This document shows, piece by piece, positions 10,126-22,800 of a stretch of 64,000 nt of DNA. Numbering within the stretch: the stretch's first letter is position 1; every line of letters begins with the position of its first letter. A model generated the notes under the pieces. It was given only the letters and a program-made list of their open reading frames with translations, did no database searches and was not told the DNA's origin. Position numbers and translations under genes: made by a program. Source of the DNA: Artocarpus heterophyllus (taxonomy: Eukaryota; Streptophyta; Magnoliopsida; Rosales; Moraceae); NCBI GenBank assembly GCA_025403435.1, contig JAJQZP010000469.1, positions 1 through 64,000 of the forward strand, written 5' to 3'.

Positions 10126-12208
10126 ATGGATAGGAAATGGATGTGAGATTTTCGATTGTCTAGAGAATATGTGAATGGTGTGGAAGAGTTCTTAGATTTT
10201 GCCAAAAGTCATGCCAATGGTCATCAAATTCGGTTTCCTTATGTTCAATGTGGAAACCATAGATTGCATCCAATTCTAGTTGTTAGAGGACATTTATTTC
10301 AAAATAGAATTATACGTGGTTATCAAACATTGTATTTTCATGGCGAGTCTAATTTCAATCCAACTTTAGTAAGTAAAGAAAATGAAGCTCTTGTGGACGA
10401 TAATATGGATGATCACGAAAATATGGTTGACATGGTCAATGATTTGGAAGAACACTTCTTGCATCGTCTGGATTAATTTGAGGCAATGATGAATGATGCT
10501 GAGTCACCCGTGTATGAGGGGTGTACCAATTTCACTAAATTGTTCGCTTTAGTTGGATTATAGAATTTGAAAGTGTCGAGTGGGTGGTCAAAAACCAGTT
10601 TCATAAGCTTTTGAAATTTTTAGGAAGGCTTCTACTAGAGGGTAATAAATTACCAACTAGTATGTATGAGGCTAAGAAGACTGTGAGCACTTTAGGAATG
10701 GAGTATGAGAAAATGCATGCTCGTGAAAATGATTGTGTTCTTTATAGGAATGAGTATAAGGACGAGAATTATTGCCTGGTTTGTCAACAAGCAAGGTAGA
10801 AGAAAGGAAAAGAGCCAAAAGAAAGTGTTATGGTACATTCCACTGGTACCACATTTGAGGTGTTTATTTAGAAACCTAGAACATGCCAAGAATTTGACAT
10901 GGCATCATGAAAAACGGGTTGACGATGGTATGCTTAGACACCTGGCGGATTCACCACAATGGAAGACTTTTGAAGCCGATCATCCTGACTTTAGTACGGA
11001 TCTAAGAAATATACATTTCGCTTTGTCGACAGATGGAATGAACTCACATGGTAACATGAGTAGTAGGCATAGCACTTGGCCCATTATACTTGTTAACTAT
11101 AATCTCCCTCCAAAGATGTGCATGAAGCGGAAGTTTCTAATGTTGTCTTTATTGATTTCAGGTCCTCAACAACCAAGCAATGACATTGATGTATACTTAG
11201 CACCGTTAATCAATGACCTAAAAACTTATGAAAAATGGAGTCGAAGTTCGAGCGCTTACTGAGAGGAGATGTTCACACTTTGTGCAATGTTGATATGGAC
11301 AATTAACGAGTTTCTCGAATATGACAATTTATCTGGTTATTTGGTGAAGAGTTCTATTGGTTGTCGTATTTGTATAACGGAAACGTCAAACAAACGATTG
11401 AAGAATAGTAAGAAAACTGCTTTTCTTGGTCATACAAGGTGGTTTCCAAGAGATCACCATTACCGTAAACAAAAGAAAGCTTTTGATGGCAATAGCAAAG
11501 AAAGAGACCCTCATCGTCCTTTAACGGGTGAACAAATATTTGAAATGGTAAAAGATATAAAAGTGGTATTCAGGAAGAGAAAGCAACGTAAGGACGAGCC
11601 TCTGATTGATGGACCACGGAAAAAAAGATCAATCTTTTTTGATCTTCCATACTGGAACACACTTTTTGTTTATCATTGCTTGGACGTTATGCATATTGAG
11701 AAAAACATTTGTGAATCCATAGTTGGCACGTTGCTTGACATTCTAGGCAAGACTAAGGATGGTGAAAAGCTCAGTTGGATCTCATGGAAATAGAGATTAG
11801 GTCTAATTTATTTCCTAAGGAAAGAGGGAACCATACTTACCTCTGATGAAGCACACATTATCAAGAGTGGAAAAGAGAAAGCTTTATGAATAGCTTGCTT
11901 CGTTGAAAGTGCTAGACGAGTATTTTTCAAACTTTAAAAAGTTGGTGTTGGTGAAGGATTTGAAACTTATGGGCATGAAAATACATGATTGTCATGTGTT
12001 GATGCAGCAATTACTACCACTTGCTTTGCGGGGAATTCTAACAAATGATGTAAGATTTGCAATTACCAAGTTAGGCTCATTCTTTAATTCAATATGCTCC
12101 AAGGTAATTGATTCACTCATGCTAGATTCACTACAATCGGAGTTGGTGCAAACCTTATGTATGCTTAAGAAGTATTTTCCATTGGCATTTTTTGACATCA
12201 TAATTTGA
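10126..12208 (+). pseudogene. CACTA tnp2-type transposase (TnpD-like), broken
   Basis: This is the remnant of the catalytic transposase of En/Spm elements. From ATG 10126 the frame reads MDRKWM, then a TGA (10144-10146), then a transposase-associated domain (SREYVNGVEEFLDFAKSH... with a YVQCGN-type cysteine motif) up to a TAA at 10474. The transposase core follows in changing frames: YEAKK...YEKMHARENDCVLYR (about 10640-10750, another frame), VLWYIPLVPHLRCLFRN and SPQWKTFEADHPDF...LSTDGMN...STWPIILVNYNLPP...LLISGPQQPSNDIDVYLAPL (10800-11262), then to 11793 with a TGA at 11260-11262. The C-terminal IHDCHVLMQQLLPLALRGIL part (11903-12208) is in a third frame. I recognise these as the tnp2 transposase family and the start of its C-terminal DUF4218-like region. 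At least three frame changes and several stops make it inactive. Confidence 0.9.
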
Positions 12209-12532
12209 ATATGTGTAATATGTTAATATGTGTATTAATTTGTGAAATTATATGAATATATGAGATTGTGTAATTGAAATTGCAAAATTGTGAATATGTG
12301 TAATCGAAATTGTGAAATTGTGAATGTGTCAAGATGTAAAATTGTGATATTATTTAATTGTAAATTATGTGAATATGTGTAATTGAAATTGCGAATATGT
12401 CAAGATGTAAAATTATGATATTATTTAATTGTAAATTATGTCAAGTTTTTTTAATATGTGATTTTTTTACGGGAAGATTGTAATTTAATATTAGTGTGTG
12501 TGTGTTATTTTTGCTTACTTTGAACAGATAAA
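12209..12532. repeat. AT-rich spacer with a 71-bp tandem repeat
   Basis: The spacer lies between the two CACTA genes. The block starting TGTCAAGATGTAAAATT at 12327 recurs at 12398, giving about one and a half to two copies with a 71-bp period. The rest is low-complexity TGTGAAATTG-like sequence. No gene is seen. Confidence 0.65.
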
Positions 12533-15500
12533 ATGTCTCATGAGACCGATAGTGACCATTATGAGGAGGAGTCCGAAGAGTACACTCCATCTTCCTCTTA
12601 ATATAGCAAGGGGAAACAATGTAGTAAGCCACGTAGGCGAATCAAATTCGATCCCAAAGTAGACTTTGAGCTAAGAGCTACTTTGATGAAAAGGTTTCAT
12701 TGGATGAAAAAGAAAGGTTTAAGAATAAACGTGACCTTTGATTCAAAAGGCCAACCGAAAAGCGCACCCAGCCATGAACTAAGCAGTTGGATTGGAGTCT
12801 TTAGTTGAGAACATGTTCCTATATGGATTAAAGATTGAAGGTCTAAGGATTTGGAACAAATAAAAGATGAGATTTAGAGATAGATTTACGAAGCTTTCAT
12901 AGTCAAGGATTGGTGTATGAAAAAGGCTTTGAGGGTTTGTGGTGAATTAGCTATGTTACCTTCGTATAGCCATACCTTTCCATTCTAGAGGAGGATGAAA
13001 ATGTATATAAGCGGCCTCCTACAGTAGTACACTACTACCCCTCCATAAGCGATAACAATTGGGAAGCTTTTGTGAGGTATCGACGTTTCGCCGACTTCCA
13101 ATTGCTATCATTAAACGCAAGAAAAATAAAAGCAAAAAATGAATACTGCTCTATGGTTGGCCGAGTCTAATATAGAGAGCTCGAGCAATCATTGGTACGT
13201 TAATATCTTACTTGTATTACATATATCAATTATTCTATCATTAATATGTTACTAACATAGCATAACACAGTTAGCTAAGATGGGCGTGCTACCAACACAG
13301 GAGGAGTTATAGGTAAAATCACGTCAAGCTCCCAATGGATAGTTTAAAAATCCAAGAGTAGCAATTGGGAACTTGATTGTAAGTTTATTGAGCACGAACC
13401 ATTAATTTGTAATTTAATACCTGTTGAAGGATCTTAAGAATAACATGGTTTTATGGTTGCTTTTTAGGATGAATACACGACGCAACAAAGTTAAGGGAGC
13501 TTCTAATCGGTCAGTAACGATGACATTTTGATGAGGGCACTAGGAAAACTGGAACATTCAAGATGTGTTCGTGGTCAATCGAAGTATGTGAAGCAGTCTC
13601 AATACTTTGACCTCTAATCAGGTTCGAAATTGAATTCCCAAATGTCAAAGATGCAGATGAAGATTGCAGAACTGCGAGGTCTTGTGACCAAGCTCATTTC
13701 CCAAGGACATGCCAGGTCGACAGATGATAGCTTTGTTGGACATGTATCCTTAAAGAGTAAAAATGTAATATGTTTTTTGTGACATTTTTTTTATCAATAA
13801 AGAATTTATTTATTATTTATATACCAAATCTTGTCCTCTTTACGTTCATATTTATTGAATGTATGTTAAGAAAATAAAAGTCTAAGACTGTCGATCTAAA
13901 TCTTAAGAATTAGGCATATGATGGACAGATTATGCGAAAGACACGATTCTTAAGGTGATAGTCTAAATTATGAGATCCGTAATTGAGGGAATAAAGTTGG
14001 GCACTTTATTCATTTAAAGATTGTTATGTTGTCTATATCCTTATTGGGAGATGATTTATCTTGACCATTAGAGGTGGACTCCGCGAATAGAAATATTGAC
14101 ACATTATCATAGGTGATGATGTATTAGATCGGAACATAAAGTGAATTAATTTAGATTAATAATTCTGTCTCAGCAAATCAATTCACTTTATACAATTATT
14201 TGTATTGTATCTTAATCTTGAGATGATTTGTGGGCCTGTTGTCTTGACTTATGTCTTTTGATGTACCAAATGGTGACATTCATATTTTATAGTAGTACAC
14301 ATACCGGTACGTTGGAGACATGACTCTTGATAGTGTAGACTTGTTATTCATAGATATAGAATCCATAGCTCCTCTTTAGGAGTAATTGATATCTTCTAAT
14401 ATACGTTATCCTGAAATTGAAAAACTTGAGCGCCTAACTATTTAAATACATAGGTGTAACCAAATGGCATATTGTCTTTTGATGGTAAGTTTTCCCATGG
14501 TGAGATAATGGAACGTAAGATAAAAATAATTGAGAAGGTAAGGCAGAATTTGTCCTTAAGCCGATTATGGATAATCCTATGGGGATACGATACATTATGA
14601 TACATCATGGAGACGTAGCTATACGGGCTTTGTAATTCTATATAGTTCGAGAGTGTAGCTTCAAGCTTTTAGTGGAGTAGCGTTGGAGTTGATAATTATG
14701 AAATATATATCTGGGATATTGAGTTTCATAATTATCGAGAGCTTGAACTATATAGGTTCATCAAGTCCTTTTTGCTAGCTCATAAAAATCTTGTAATAAT
14801 ACAACGTATTTTTTCAATAATTGATGACTTATGTCAGATTTTTCAGATTGGCTGAAATTAGATAAAATCAGATGATTCATGTTTATTTATTGGTTGAATT
14901 AACTTTGTGATAAAATTAATTCAAGATAAACTTGTTGAAGTATCAGGATTAGATAATTCATGTCTGTTTATCGGTTGGATTAATTTTAAATAAATTAATT
15001 CAAGATAAACTTGTTGAATTATTAAGAATATTTATTTTTTAAGAGATTATCTAGATATGACTATTTTAATAAGATAATTTCTCTATTGGGTTATTTGAAT
15101 TAAAATTGAGGCTCTATCCCCAAAATCTCGGGTGTGAAATAAAAATTCATATGGAACTTTTTATTGCAAGTTCGTTAGGCCGATCTGCCAGTTCGGCCTA
15201 CTAACCAGGCGATAAAAGGATCACGCATTTTCATAAGGAGTTTATCAGATATTGGTTTTGATTTGATTCTGATTTGAATTTTAAGGCCTTATCTGATGAG
15301 GACTGACTCTTGGGCCCAACCTTTATAAAAGAGGAGTGAGTTCTATTATTATTTAGATTAGTTGAGAAATCTAGAGTGAGACTCTGTTAGTGAGACTCTA
15401 AAACTCCCCGAAGAGCTATCATTCATAAATCACAAATTATAGCTTTGAGTATTTCTCAATTGGTTGAAAGGAGAGCCACCTGGGAAAAGCTAAACAACAT

Positions 15501-16774
15501 GAGCCCACACTCACTCCGATTGTGAATAGAGAATGGCAAAGAAGGCTAGTTGGTTGAGGTCCTTCTAGAACATTACTTCTCTTCATTGATTACAGGAGCT
15601 TTTCGATACACAAAGGTTAGTAAGATCTGGTTAATTTATGCATATAGCGCGTCAAACTTATGTTTTAGAAAATACTCTGATATAAAAATATTAAAAATTC
15701 CACTGCGTACTATTTTTCTAACAAGCTTCTCACAACGCAACAGCTTCAAGGCTAGTTGTAACCGTCCTGATAATGTAGCAAAAGCTCCACAAGCTACAGA
15801 AGTCTAATTGTCACCCCATCATCAAGAGCCTGAACAAGGTCAAGAATGCAGGCTCTTTGTTGAGGATAGAATTAATTGTGGGTGTGCACTTGTTATGCTT
15901 GAGAAGGTGTAGATGGAGAGTCTTCCGACTGATACAATCCATAGAAGACCATTAAGGGAAGAAAACGTGGGCATTAGCATCACTACCATCAGAGTTAGAA
16001 CAGCTAAATTGCCTGTTCCAACATTCAAAGCAACAATTGTGGGTGAACTACCGGAAGCTTCGTCGCATGGCCAAAGAGGTTAGTTGAAGTCGTTGCAATG
16101 ACAAAGACGAGTCAAATGCCTAGCCACATTCCATAGGATCTAAGCAGAAAGAAATGCCAAAAAAAGAAAAGCTTTACAAAAGCAAGACAATCACTACCTG
16201 AGGTAGAACAAGAACAAGAACAACCCGTTGCAAATGAGCCACTGCATGCATTTAACTTTGCTTTAGTGCCTCTAGAATTATGCAGTTGGCTTTATATGCA
16301 CATTCTTTCATGCGCGATGGGTTGACGATTTAGTACCCGATACTGGTAAATGTCACTGGCAATAAATTGCCTATCTATGTAGGGTATGAAGACGTTGACT
16401 ACTTCATCAACTTTGATCAAATCGGGGTAAACTGTGTCCTAGTATAACTCAGGTAATGACTTTATCCTTAATTTGTAAATTTTAAAATATAGGTAGAGTT
16501 GTCAAGTGCTTTCAAATAATTGATTGTATTGTGTTTTATTGTAGTTTTTTGGCAAAATATTGTGAACTTCAAGGCTTGGTGCAAAACTTGGGCTTTATAT
16601 CTCTGGCGATTTTTTCAACTACTGCAACAGACCTACAAGTGATTGCAGAGAGCGCGCCACATCACTCCTCAACCTATTAGCTCAAGCACCAAGAGGAAAA
16701 TTATTCTTCCTAACATACAATGTTGGACAATATTGGATGTTGGCACTTATTTCACCATGGGAGGACTAAATATA
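12533..16774 (+). pseudogene. CACTA TnpA-like (Ptta/En-Spm) gene with Ulp1-like C-terminus, part 1
   Basis: This is the relic of the second CACTA gene. From ATG 12533 it reads an acidic N-terminus (SDHYEEESEEYTPSS) and a TAA at 12599, then a frame with KFDPKVDFELRATLMKRFHW and SWIGVFS-EHVPIWIKDW, characteristic of the plant Ptta/En/Spm transposase family. The domain continues to about 13190 with SDNNWEAFVRYRRFADFQLLS. A solo LTR interrupts at 13734-15723. The 3' part ends at 16774 in VGQYWMLALISPWED, which resembles the catalytic region of Ulp1-type (C48) cysteine proteases. There the usual His before Trp has become Tyr, and a TAA follows. The frame resumes at 35983 beyond the Gypsy block. 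Many stops; inactive. Intron positions were not resolved. Confidence 0.75.
13734..15723 (+). mobile_element. Solo LTR of the Copia family (1990 bp)
   Basis: It begins TGTTGGACATGTATCC and ends TTTTTCTAACA, flanked on both sides by AGCTT (13729-13733 and 15724-15728). It aligns along its length to the Copia-1 LTR in the opposite orientation. No internal region is present, so it is the product of LTR-LTR recombination. It retains a TATA box (TATAAAAGA, 15324-15332) and two decayed near-palindrome units at 15172 and 15193, 21 bp apart. Its divergence from Copia-1 is clearly higher than that between the two Copia-1 LTRs. Confidence 0.94.
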
Positions 16775-17135
16775 TGTAACGCCCCTTAATTCAGACGTCA
16801 CAGATGTCGTTACATACTTACATTCGTACATGCATAAACCTTAAACTTATAAATAATATCAAACTTAATCATTACTATTGATTTTAAAAGTACTTAAACT
16901 TACATTACCAAGATCCATACATACGTTTTTTTTTTAAAAAAAAAACTTAACATTGTTTCGAAAATCATTGCTTAATTTAATCCATATCATAATTTATTCG
17001 ATTATACTTAAATCAATCATGATCTTTTTTATTAATATATATAGGTTTATCAAATTGTAAAATCAGGACTTATAAAAATATCACATTAATTTTCTTTCAT
17101 CGTTACATCATTTGAAATCCATTTATTCCCACAAT

Positions 17136-17325
17136 TCGGCAGGCCGAACATGGGACTCCGGCAGGTCGAACATCATCGGCAGGCTGGAGTTCCCTCAATT
17201 GGCAGGCCAGTTGAGGCTTTACAATTTCGATTAAAAATTCATCCATGTTCGGCAGGCCAAAAAATTCAATCGGTAGGCCGAACTTCTGGTCTTCGGCAGG
17301 CCGGCCACAGAGTTCGGCATGCCGT
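17136..17325. repeat. Phased near-palindrome array in Gypsy LTR A, downstream part (8 units)
   Basis: Units start at 17136, 17158, 17176, 17199, 17249, 17270, 17293 and 17314, with steps of 22, 18, 23, 50, 21, 23 and 21 bp. On the plus strand the AG-centred form (GGCAGGCCGA) predominates, so the element strand reads the CT-centred form. The corresponding array in the diverged solo LTR at 57813-58001 shows the same unusual 18 and about 50 bp steps. Confidence 0.93.
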
Positions 17326-19455
17326 CCAAGACCAAATTCCTTTGGAAAACTTAACTTAAAACATACCAACTTTACGTAAAATATAGCGGAAGTTCATAAT
17401 TCATTAAAAATGATAAAATATCTTATAAAACCATAATATAGTATTCTTTAAAACCTTAACATAAAATATGTTCAAAATATATAATTTGATCAAATCATAA
17501 AATCGTTCTTCTTGGCGTGCTTCCGGTTACAATTCATCGTTCATGTTGCTCACACGCCTTCTCATGTCCTCCTCCTATTCCATGACTCTCTTACCCTTAT
17601 CTGCAACATGACATATAAAACATGATTAAGCTAATGCTTAGAAAGTACACAGATTCTCACAATTTAAAACATTTCATAAACATCATCATCATCATCATCA
17701 TTGTCATCGTATCATAAAAGTGCCTTAAGCACAATTTCACAGAACATATCTTTCGTAACATTAACCATTTTAAAACTTAATCCATTTTATCTTAAGGGCC
17801 CAAGTGCTGAACCATAAACATCATCATAGGCGCGCCGCCATGAGAGGAGAAGGGTAGTTAATCCCAAACCAAACATGACATCATAACATAACATTTCATA
17901 ACATTGGGTGTGCAACACTTATTAGGTGATACATATATACGTACTTTTCATACTTTGAAACATGTCATCATCATACATGCATATCTTTAAAATTATGAAA
18001 ATCTTTCATAAGAAATCCTTTAAGGAAAATCATCATAAAATCATCATGAATATCCTTGTAAACATATCATCAAACCTTGTAAAAACATGTGTCATGTTGC
18101 AGGTGAGAATGTACTTACCTCAACGATAGCTTACTTAACCTTAAAAATGCACTTGGTGACGATGCCGCTGTCTCGATGTGCCACTTCCTTGAGTGTTCAT
18201 GCCATTTATCCATTTTAAATATGCAATAAAAATCAATACTTATCATAAAATATCTATACAAATAACATTCATTCATATAATATTCACATATACATACACT
18301 CATCTCATATTATAAACATAATTCATAACCATAAAAATCGTCTTCACATAAACATGTTATTATGATTTTTCTTAAATCATAAAAATTACCTTAAGCATAT
18401 AAAACAAACCATACATTTTGAATATAATTATCTTTTAAATAAAACATTTTTGAACAATTAATATATTTATATTTTAATTTAAAACTTCATACAAGCATCA
18501 TATTATCATACATGAAACTATTTTATTATCATAAAATCTTTTAAACATACATAACATTTCATAAACAAAAAAATCAAGAAATAACATTTATTGAAACATT
18601 TTTCTTAATGAATTTCCATAAAAATTTCATAACATATAAATGAAATACATTCATCTTACATACTCATACATATGCATATTTTAACAACTTTTTATGAAAA
18701 CATCATATTTACCCATTGAATAATCATTACGTTTTTCATACTTTCAAAATTATACAGTAACATATTACTGTAAGGGGTAGAAGACAGAAATATCATTTTT
18801 CATTAAAACATTGAAATGATATGAAACCTAGAAAAACATCACATAATATATACATAACATCATATATAAAAAAAATCGAGACAAAATACAATACCTAACG
18901 AGGAGAAGAATTTCTTTTCAAAAATACCAGAAAAACCGAATTCATACCTGGAAATATCTTCTCAAAACCCCTTGATTTCAATCAACGAAATATGACTTTT
19001 CTTATAATTTTTGCAGAGAATTTTTGTGAGAGAGAGGAAAGCAAAGTACTCGTGGAGAAGAGAAGAGGAGGAGAAAATAATGAGAGAACGTCTCAGAACC
19101 GAGAGAAATTATCTGAGGGAAGAGCGTTAAAATTTTTCTAACGTAATGTGTATAATGAACAGTCATTACTCTTCATTAAGTCAGAAATTTCTGACTGTTA
19201 AGAGGGTGATTGGCGTGGGAAAAGGAAGAGAAAGAAAAGGAAGGTCAAACATCATCAATCTTACCTTAATTTACCTTCTAAAAATAGGAATCCTCTTAAA
19301 ATAATACAAATCAGTACAAATCAAATCCTTTAATTTCCTTAACTAATAAAAGCATTTCATTATTATGCCAATTAATCACATTAATTCACCCAATTAATGT
19401 AATTAACTCAACCATAATTTTGGAGGAATTTCTGCTGACTGCTTGTCAGCCGTGT

Positions 19456-19581
19456 TCGGCCTGCCGGTTTTCCCCTTTGGCCTGCCGGTTCCAGCAAGCT
19501 CGACCTGCCGGTGGGTTTCTTCGGCCAGCCGATCATGGGCAAGATGTTTGGCCTGCCGATCTTGAAAGTTCGGCCTGCCAA
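19456..19581. repeat. Phased near-palindrome array in Gypsy LTR A, U3 part (6 units)
   Basis: Units start at 19456, 19477, 19500, 19521, 19548 and 19570, with steps of 21, 23, 21, 27 and 22 bp. The plus strand reads TCGGCCTGCCG, inverted relative to the array at 17136-17325 in the same LTR. It begins about 250 bp inside the LTR start on the element strand. Confidence 0.93.
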
Positions 19582-19867
19582 ATTGTCCTTAAATGCCATA
19601 CCATAAAACATTCATACTTTATTGCATCATAAATAAACATATACTTAAAATTTCACATGAACACTAGAGCACAACGATCCTATGCGGTCGTCACCTGTCA
19701 CAAAACTTGACGTAAAAAGTTAGTAACATGCACATCACATATCATATCATATAACGTTATTTAATAATAACATTCCTTAACAACGTTACAAACTTAAAGT
19801 GGTCCGTTACATAAAATAGGCGGGCGTTACAATTCTCCCCACCTTATAAAAGTTTTGTCCTCGAAAC

Positions 19868-22800
19868 TTAGAATAAATGCGGATACATAATTTTCATGTC
19901 ATCTTCACGTTCCCATGTAGCTTCTTCAACTTGCTGATTTGGCCATAACACCTTGACCAATGGAATTTCTTTATTCCTCAAAGTCTTGGTTTTTCGATCG
20001 AATATCTTCGTTGGCTTTTCTTCATAACTTAAATCTTCTCGTATCTCGATCACTTGTGGCTCAATCACATGCGCAGGGTCCGAAACATACTTCTTGAGCA
20101 TGGAGACATGAAATACATCGAACATTGCAGACATTTCAGAAGGCAACTTCAGCTGATAAGCTACTTTGCCAATTCATTTAACAACTTCATAAGGACCGAT
20201 GAATCTTGGGCTTAACTTGCTTTTCTTCCCAAACCTTATAACTCCTTTCATTGGTGCAACTTTCAAAAACACATATTCGCCTACAACGAACTCTAAAGGT
20301 CTTCTTCTTTTGTCAGCATAACTCTTTTGACAGCTTTGAGCGGTCTCTATCCTTCTTCTTATCAACTTTATCATCTCAGATGTTTCATTCACAAAGTCGG
20401 TTCTTTCAGCATCTACACTTTCCATCAACTACTTTTCACCAGCTTCATGCCAACATATAGGCGACCTGCATTTTCGTCCATGCAGCGCTTCATATGGTGC
20501 CATTCCAATTGTCGCCTAAAAGCTATTGTTGTATGCAAACTCTGCTAATGGTAACATTTTACACCAGCTGGTCTTAAAATCGAGAGAACATGCCCGCAAC
20601 ATATCTTCTAGAATCAAATTCGTCCTCTTTGTTTGGCCATCAGTCTGAGGATGAAAAGCCGTGCTGAAATGAAGCCTAGTTCCCATTGCAGTCTGGACAC
20701 TCCTCCAAAACTTACATGTGAACCTACTATCGTGATCTGAGATAATTGACTTGGGAATCCCATGAAGTCGTACAATCTCCTTAACGTAGAGTTCCGCTAG
20801 CCATTCCATAGAGTAAGTGATCTTGATAGAAATGAAATGCGTCATCTTCGTCAGCCGATCCACAACTACCCAAATTGCATCATAGCCATTCGTAGTTCTG
20901 GGTAAGCCGGTAATGAAATCCATTGCTATTTCTTCCCATTTCTATTCTGGTATTTGGATAGATTGCAGTTCACCACCAGGTCTCTGGTGTTCAGCCTTTA
21001 CTTGCTGACATGTCATACATTTCTTTACATACTTTGCAACATCACGTTTCATTCCAAACCACCAGAAATTACCCTTTAGATCATTTTACATCTTCGTTGC
21101 ACGTGGATGAATAGAGTAAGGAGTGTCATGAATTTCTGCCAAGATCCTTTCTCTTAAACCATCAACATTGGGAACACATAAACGGTCCTTAAGGTACAGA
21201 GTTTCGTCATCCGCAATACAAAACTCTTGAAATTTTCCTTCTTTTATTTCATGCTTGATCCTTACAAGGCTTATTTCGTCATCTTGCTTACTCCAAATTT
21301 CATCATACATCGTCGGAGTAAGAGAGAGTGCTGATAGCTGGCCTGCTATAAGTTCTAAACCGAAGTCTAGAATTTCCTTCCTTAATGGTGGAGACATTGC
21401 TGGCATCAACATCAACGTGGCAACTGACTTCCTACTTAAAGCATCAGCTACTCGGTTAGCTTTACCAGGATTATAAAGGATTTCACAATCATAATCCTTC
21501 ACCAACTCTAGCCTTCTTCGTTGCCTCATATTCAGGTCTCTTTGTGTGAAGAAGTACTTCAGACTTTGATGATCAGTGAAGATCTTGCATTGGACTCCAT
21601 ACAAATAGTGTCTCCATATCTTCAATGCAAAAACAACTGCTGTTAACTCGAGATCATGAGTAGGATAGTTCTTTTCATAGTCTTTCAGTTGTCTTGAAGC
21701 ATAAGCAATCACCTTTTCATTCTGCATCAATACAGCTCCTAGGCCCATCTTGGATGCATCACTGTAGATTACGAACCCATCATTTCCCTCAGGAATTGCC
21801 AACACTGGAGCCGTCGTTAATCTTTTCTTCAGTTCTTGAAAGCTCTTTTTGCATGCATCCGTCCATTCATACTTCTTTCCTTTGCGAGTCAAGTTTGTGA
21901 GTGGTGCTGCTATCTTGGAGAAATCTTCTACGAATCTCTGATAGTAACCTGCTAGACCCAAGAAGCTCCTTATTTCGCTTGCATTCATCGGTTGCTTCCA
22001 ATTGAGTACAGCTTCTACTTTAGCAGGGTCCACCATAAACCCATCCTTTGAGATAACATGCCCCAGAAATGACACTTTATCAAGCCAAAACTCGCATTTG
22101 CAGAACTTAGCATATAGCTGGTGTCTTCTTAAAGTCTCCAGAGCAATCCTTAAATGCTCCTCATGTTCTTCTTGATTCTTAGAGTAGACAAGAATATCAT
22201 CGATAAATACAACAACAAATTTATCAAGAAAATCCTTGAATACCCTGTTCATCAAATCCATAAAGGCAGCCGGTGCATTCGTCAGACCGAAAGGCATAAC
22301 CACAAATTCATAGTGACCATACACCGACCTGAAAGTAGTCTTGGGGATATCTCCTTCTTTAATCTTCAACTGGAGATATCCTGATCGTAAATCAATCTTT
22401 GAGAACACCGATGCACCCTTGAGTTGATCAAACAAATCATCAATTTGAGGCAACGGATACTTGTTCTTGATCGTCACCTTGTTCAGTTCTCTGTAGTCGA
22501 TGCAGAGCTCATAGTGCCATCCTTCTTCTTCACAAATAAAACTGGAGCACCCCATGGTGAGTGACTTGGACTGATAAATCCTTTGTCAAGTAGCTCCTTC
22601 AATTGCGTGTGAAGCTCTTTTAATTCTGCCGGGGCCATTCTGTAAGGCACTTTAGAGATTTGTTCGGTGCCTGGAGCGAGCTCAATCTCGAGTTTAACTT
22701 CTCCTTCTGGCGGTAGACTCGTTAGGTCATCAGGAAACACATATTCATATTCATGAACAACATGCACATCTTCCATTCTTGTCTTTCCTTCTTGGCTTTT

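Larger units (their letters stand above)
16775..19831 (-). mobile_element. Gypsy LTR A (3057 bp, outer 3' LTR)
   Basis: The plus strand begins TGTAACGCCCC and ends GGGCGTTACA. Right of it, the minus strand has a purine tract (AAGGTGGGGAGAAT) adjoining the LTR, the polypurine tract of element copy 1. It carries two near-palindrome arrays (17136-17325 and 19456-19581) and a CAT trinucleotide run near 17683-17701. It is a few percent different from LTRs B and C by eye. Confidence 0.95.

Noticed and set aside
17683..17701. CAT trinucleotide run in the Gypsy LTRs as an independent locus
   Set aside because: It is a fixed part of the LTR with variable repeat number (also near 25588, 33517 and 33835), not a separate feature.
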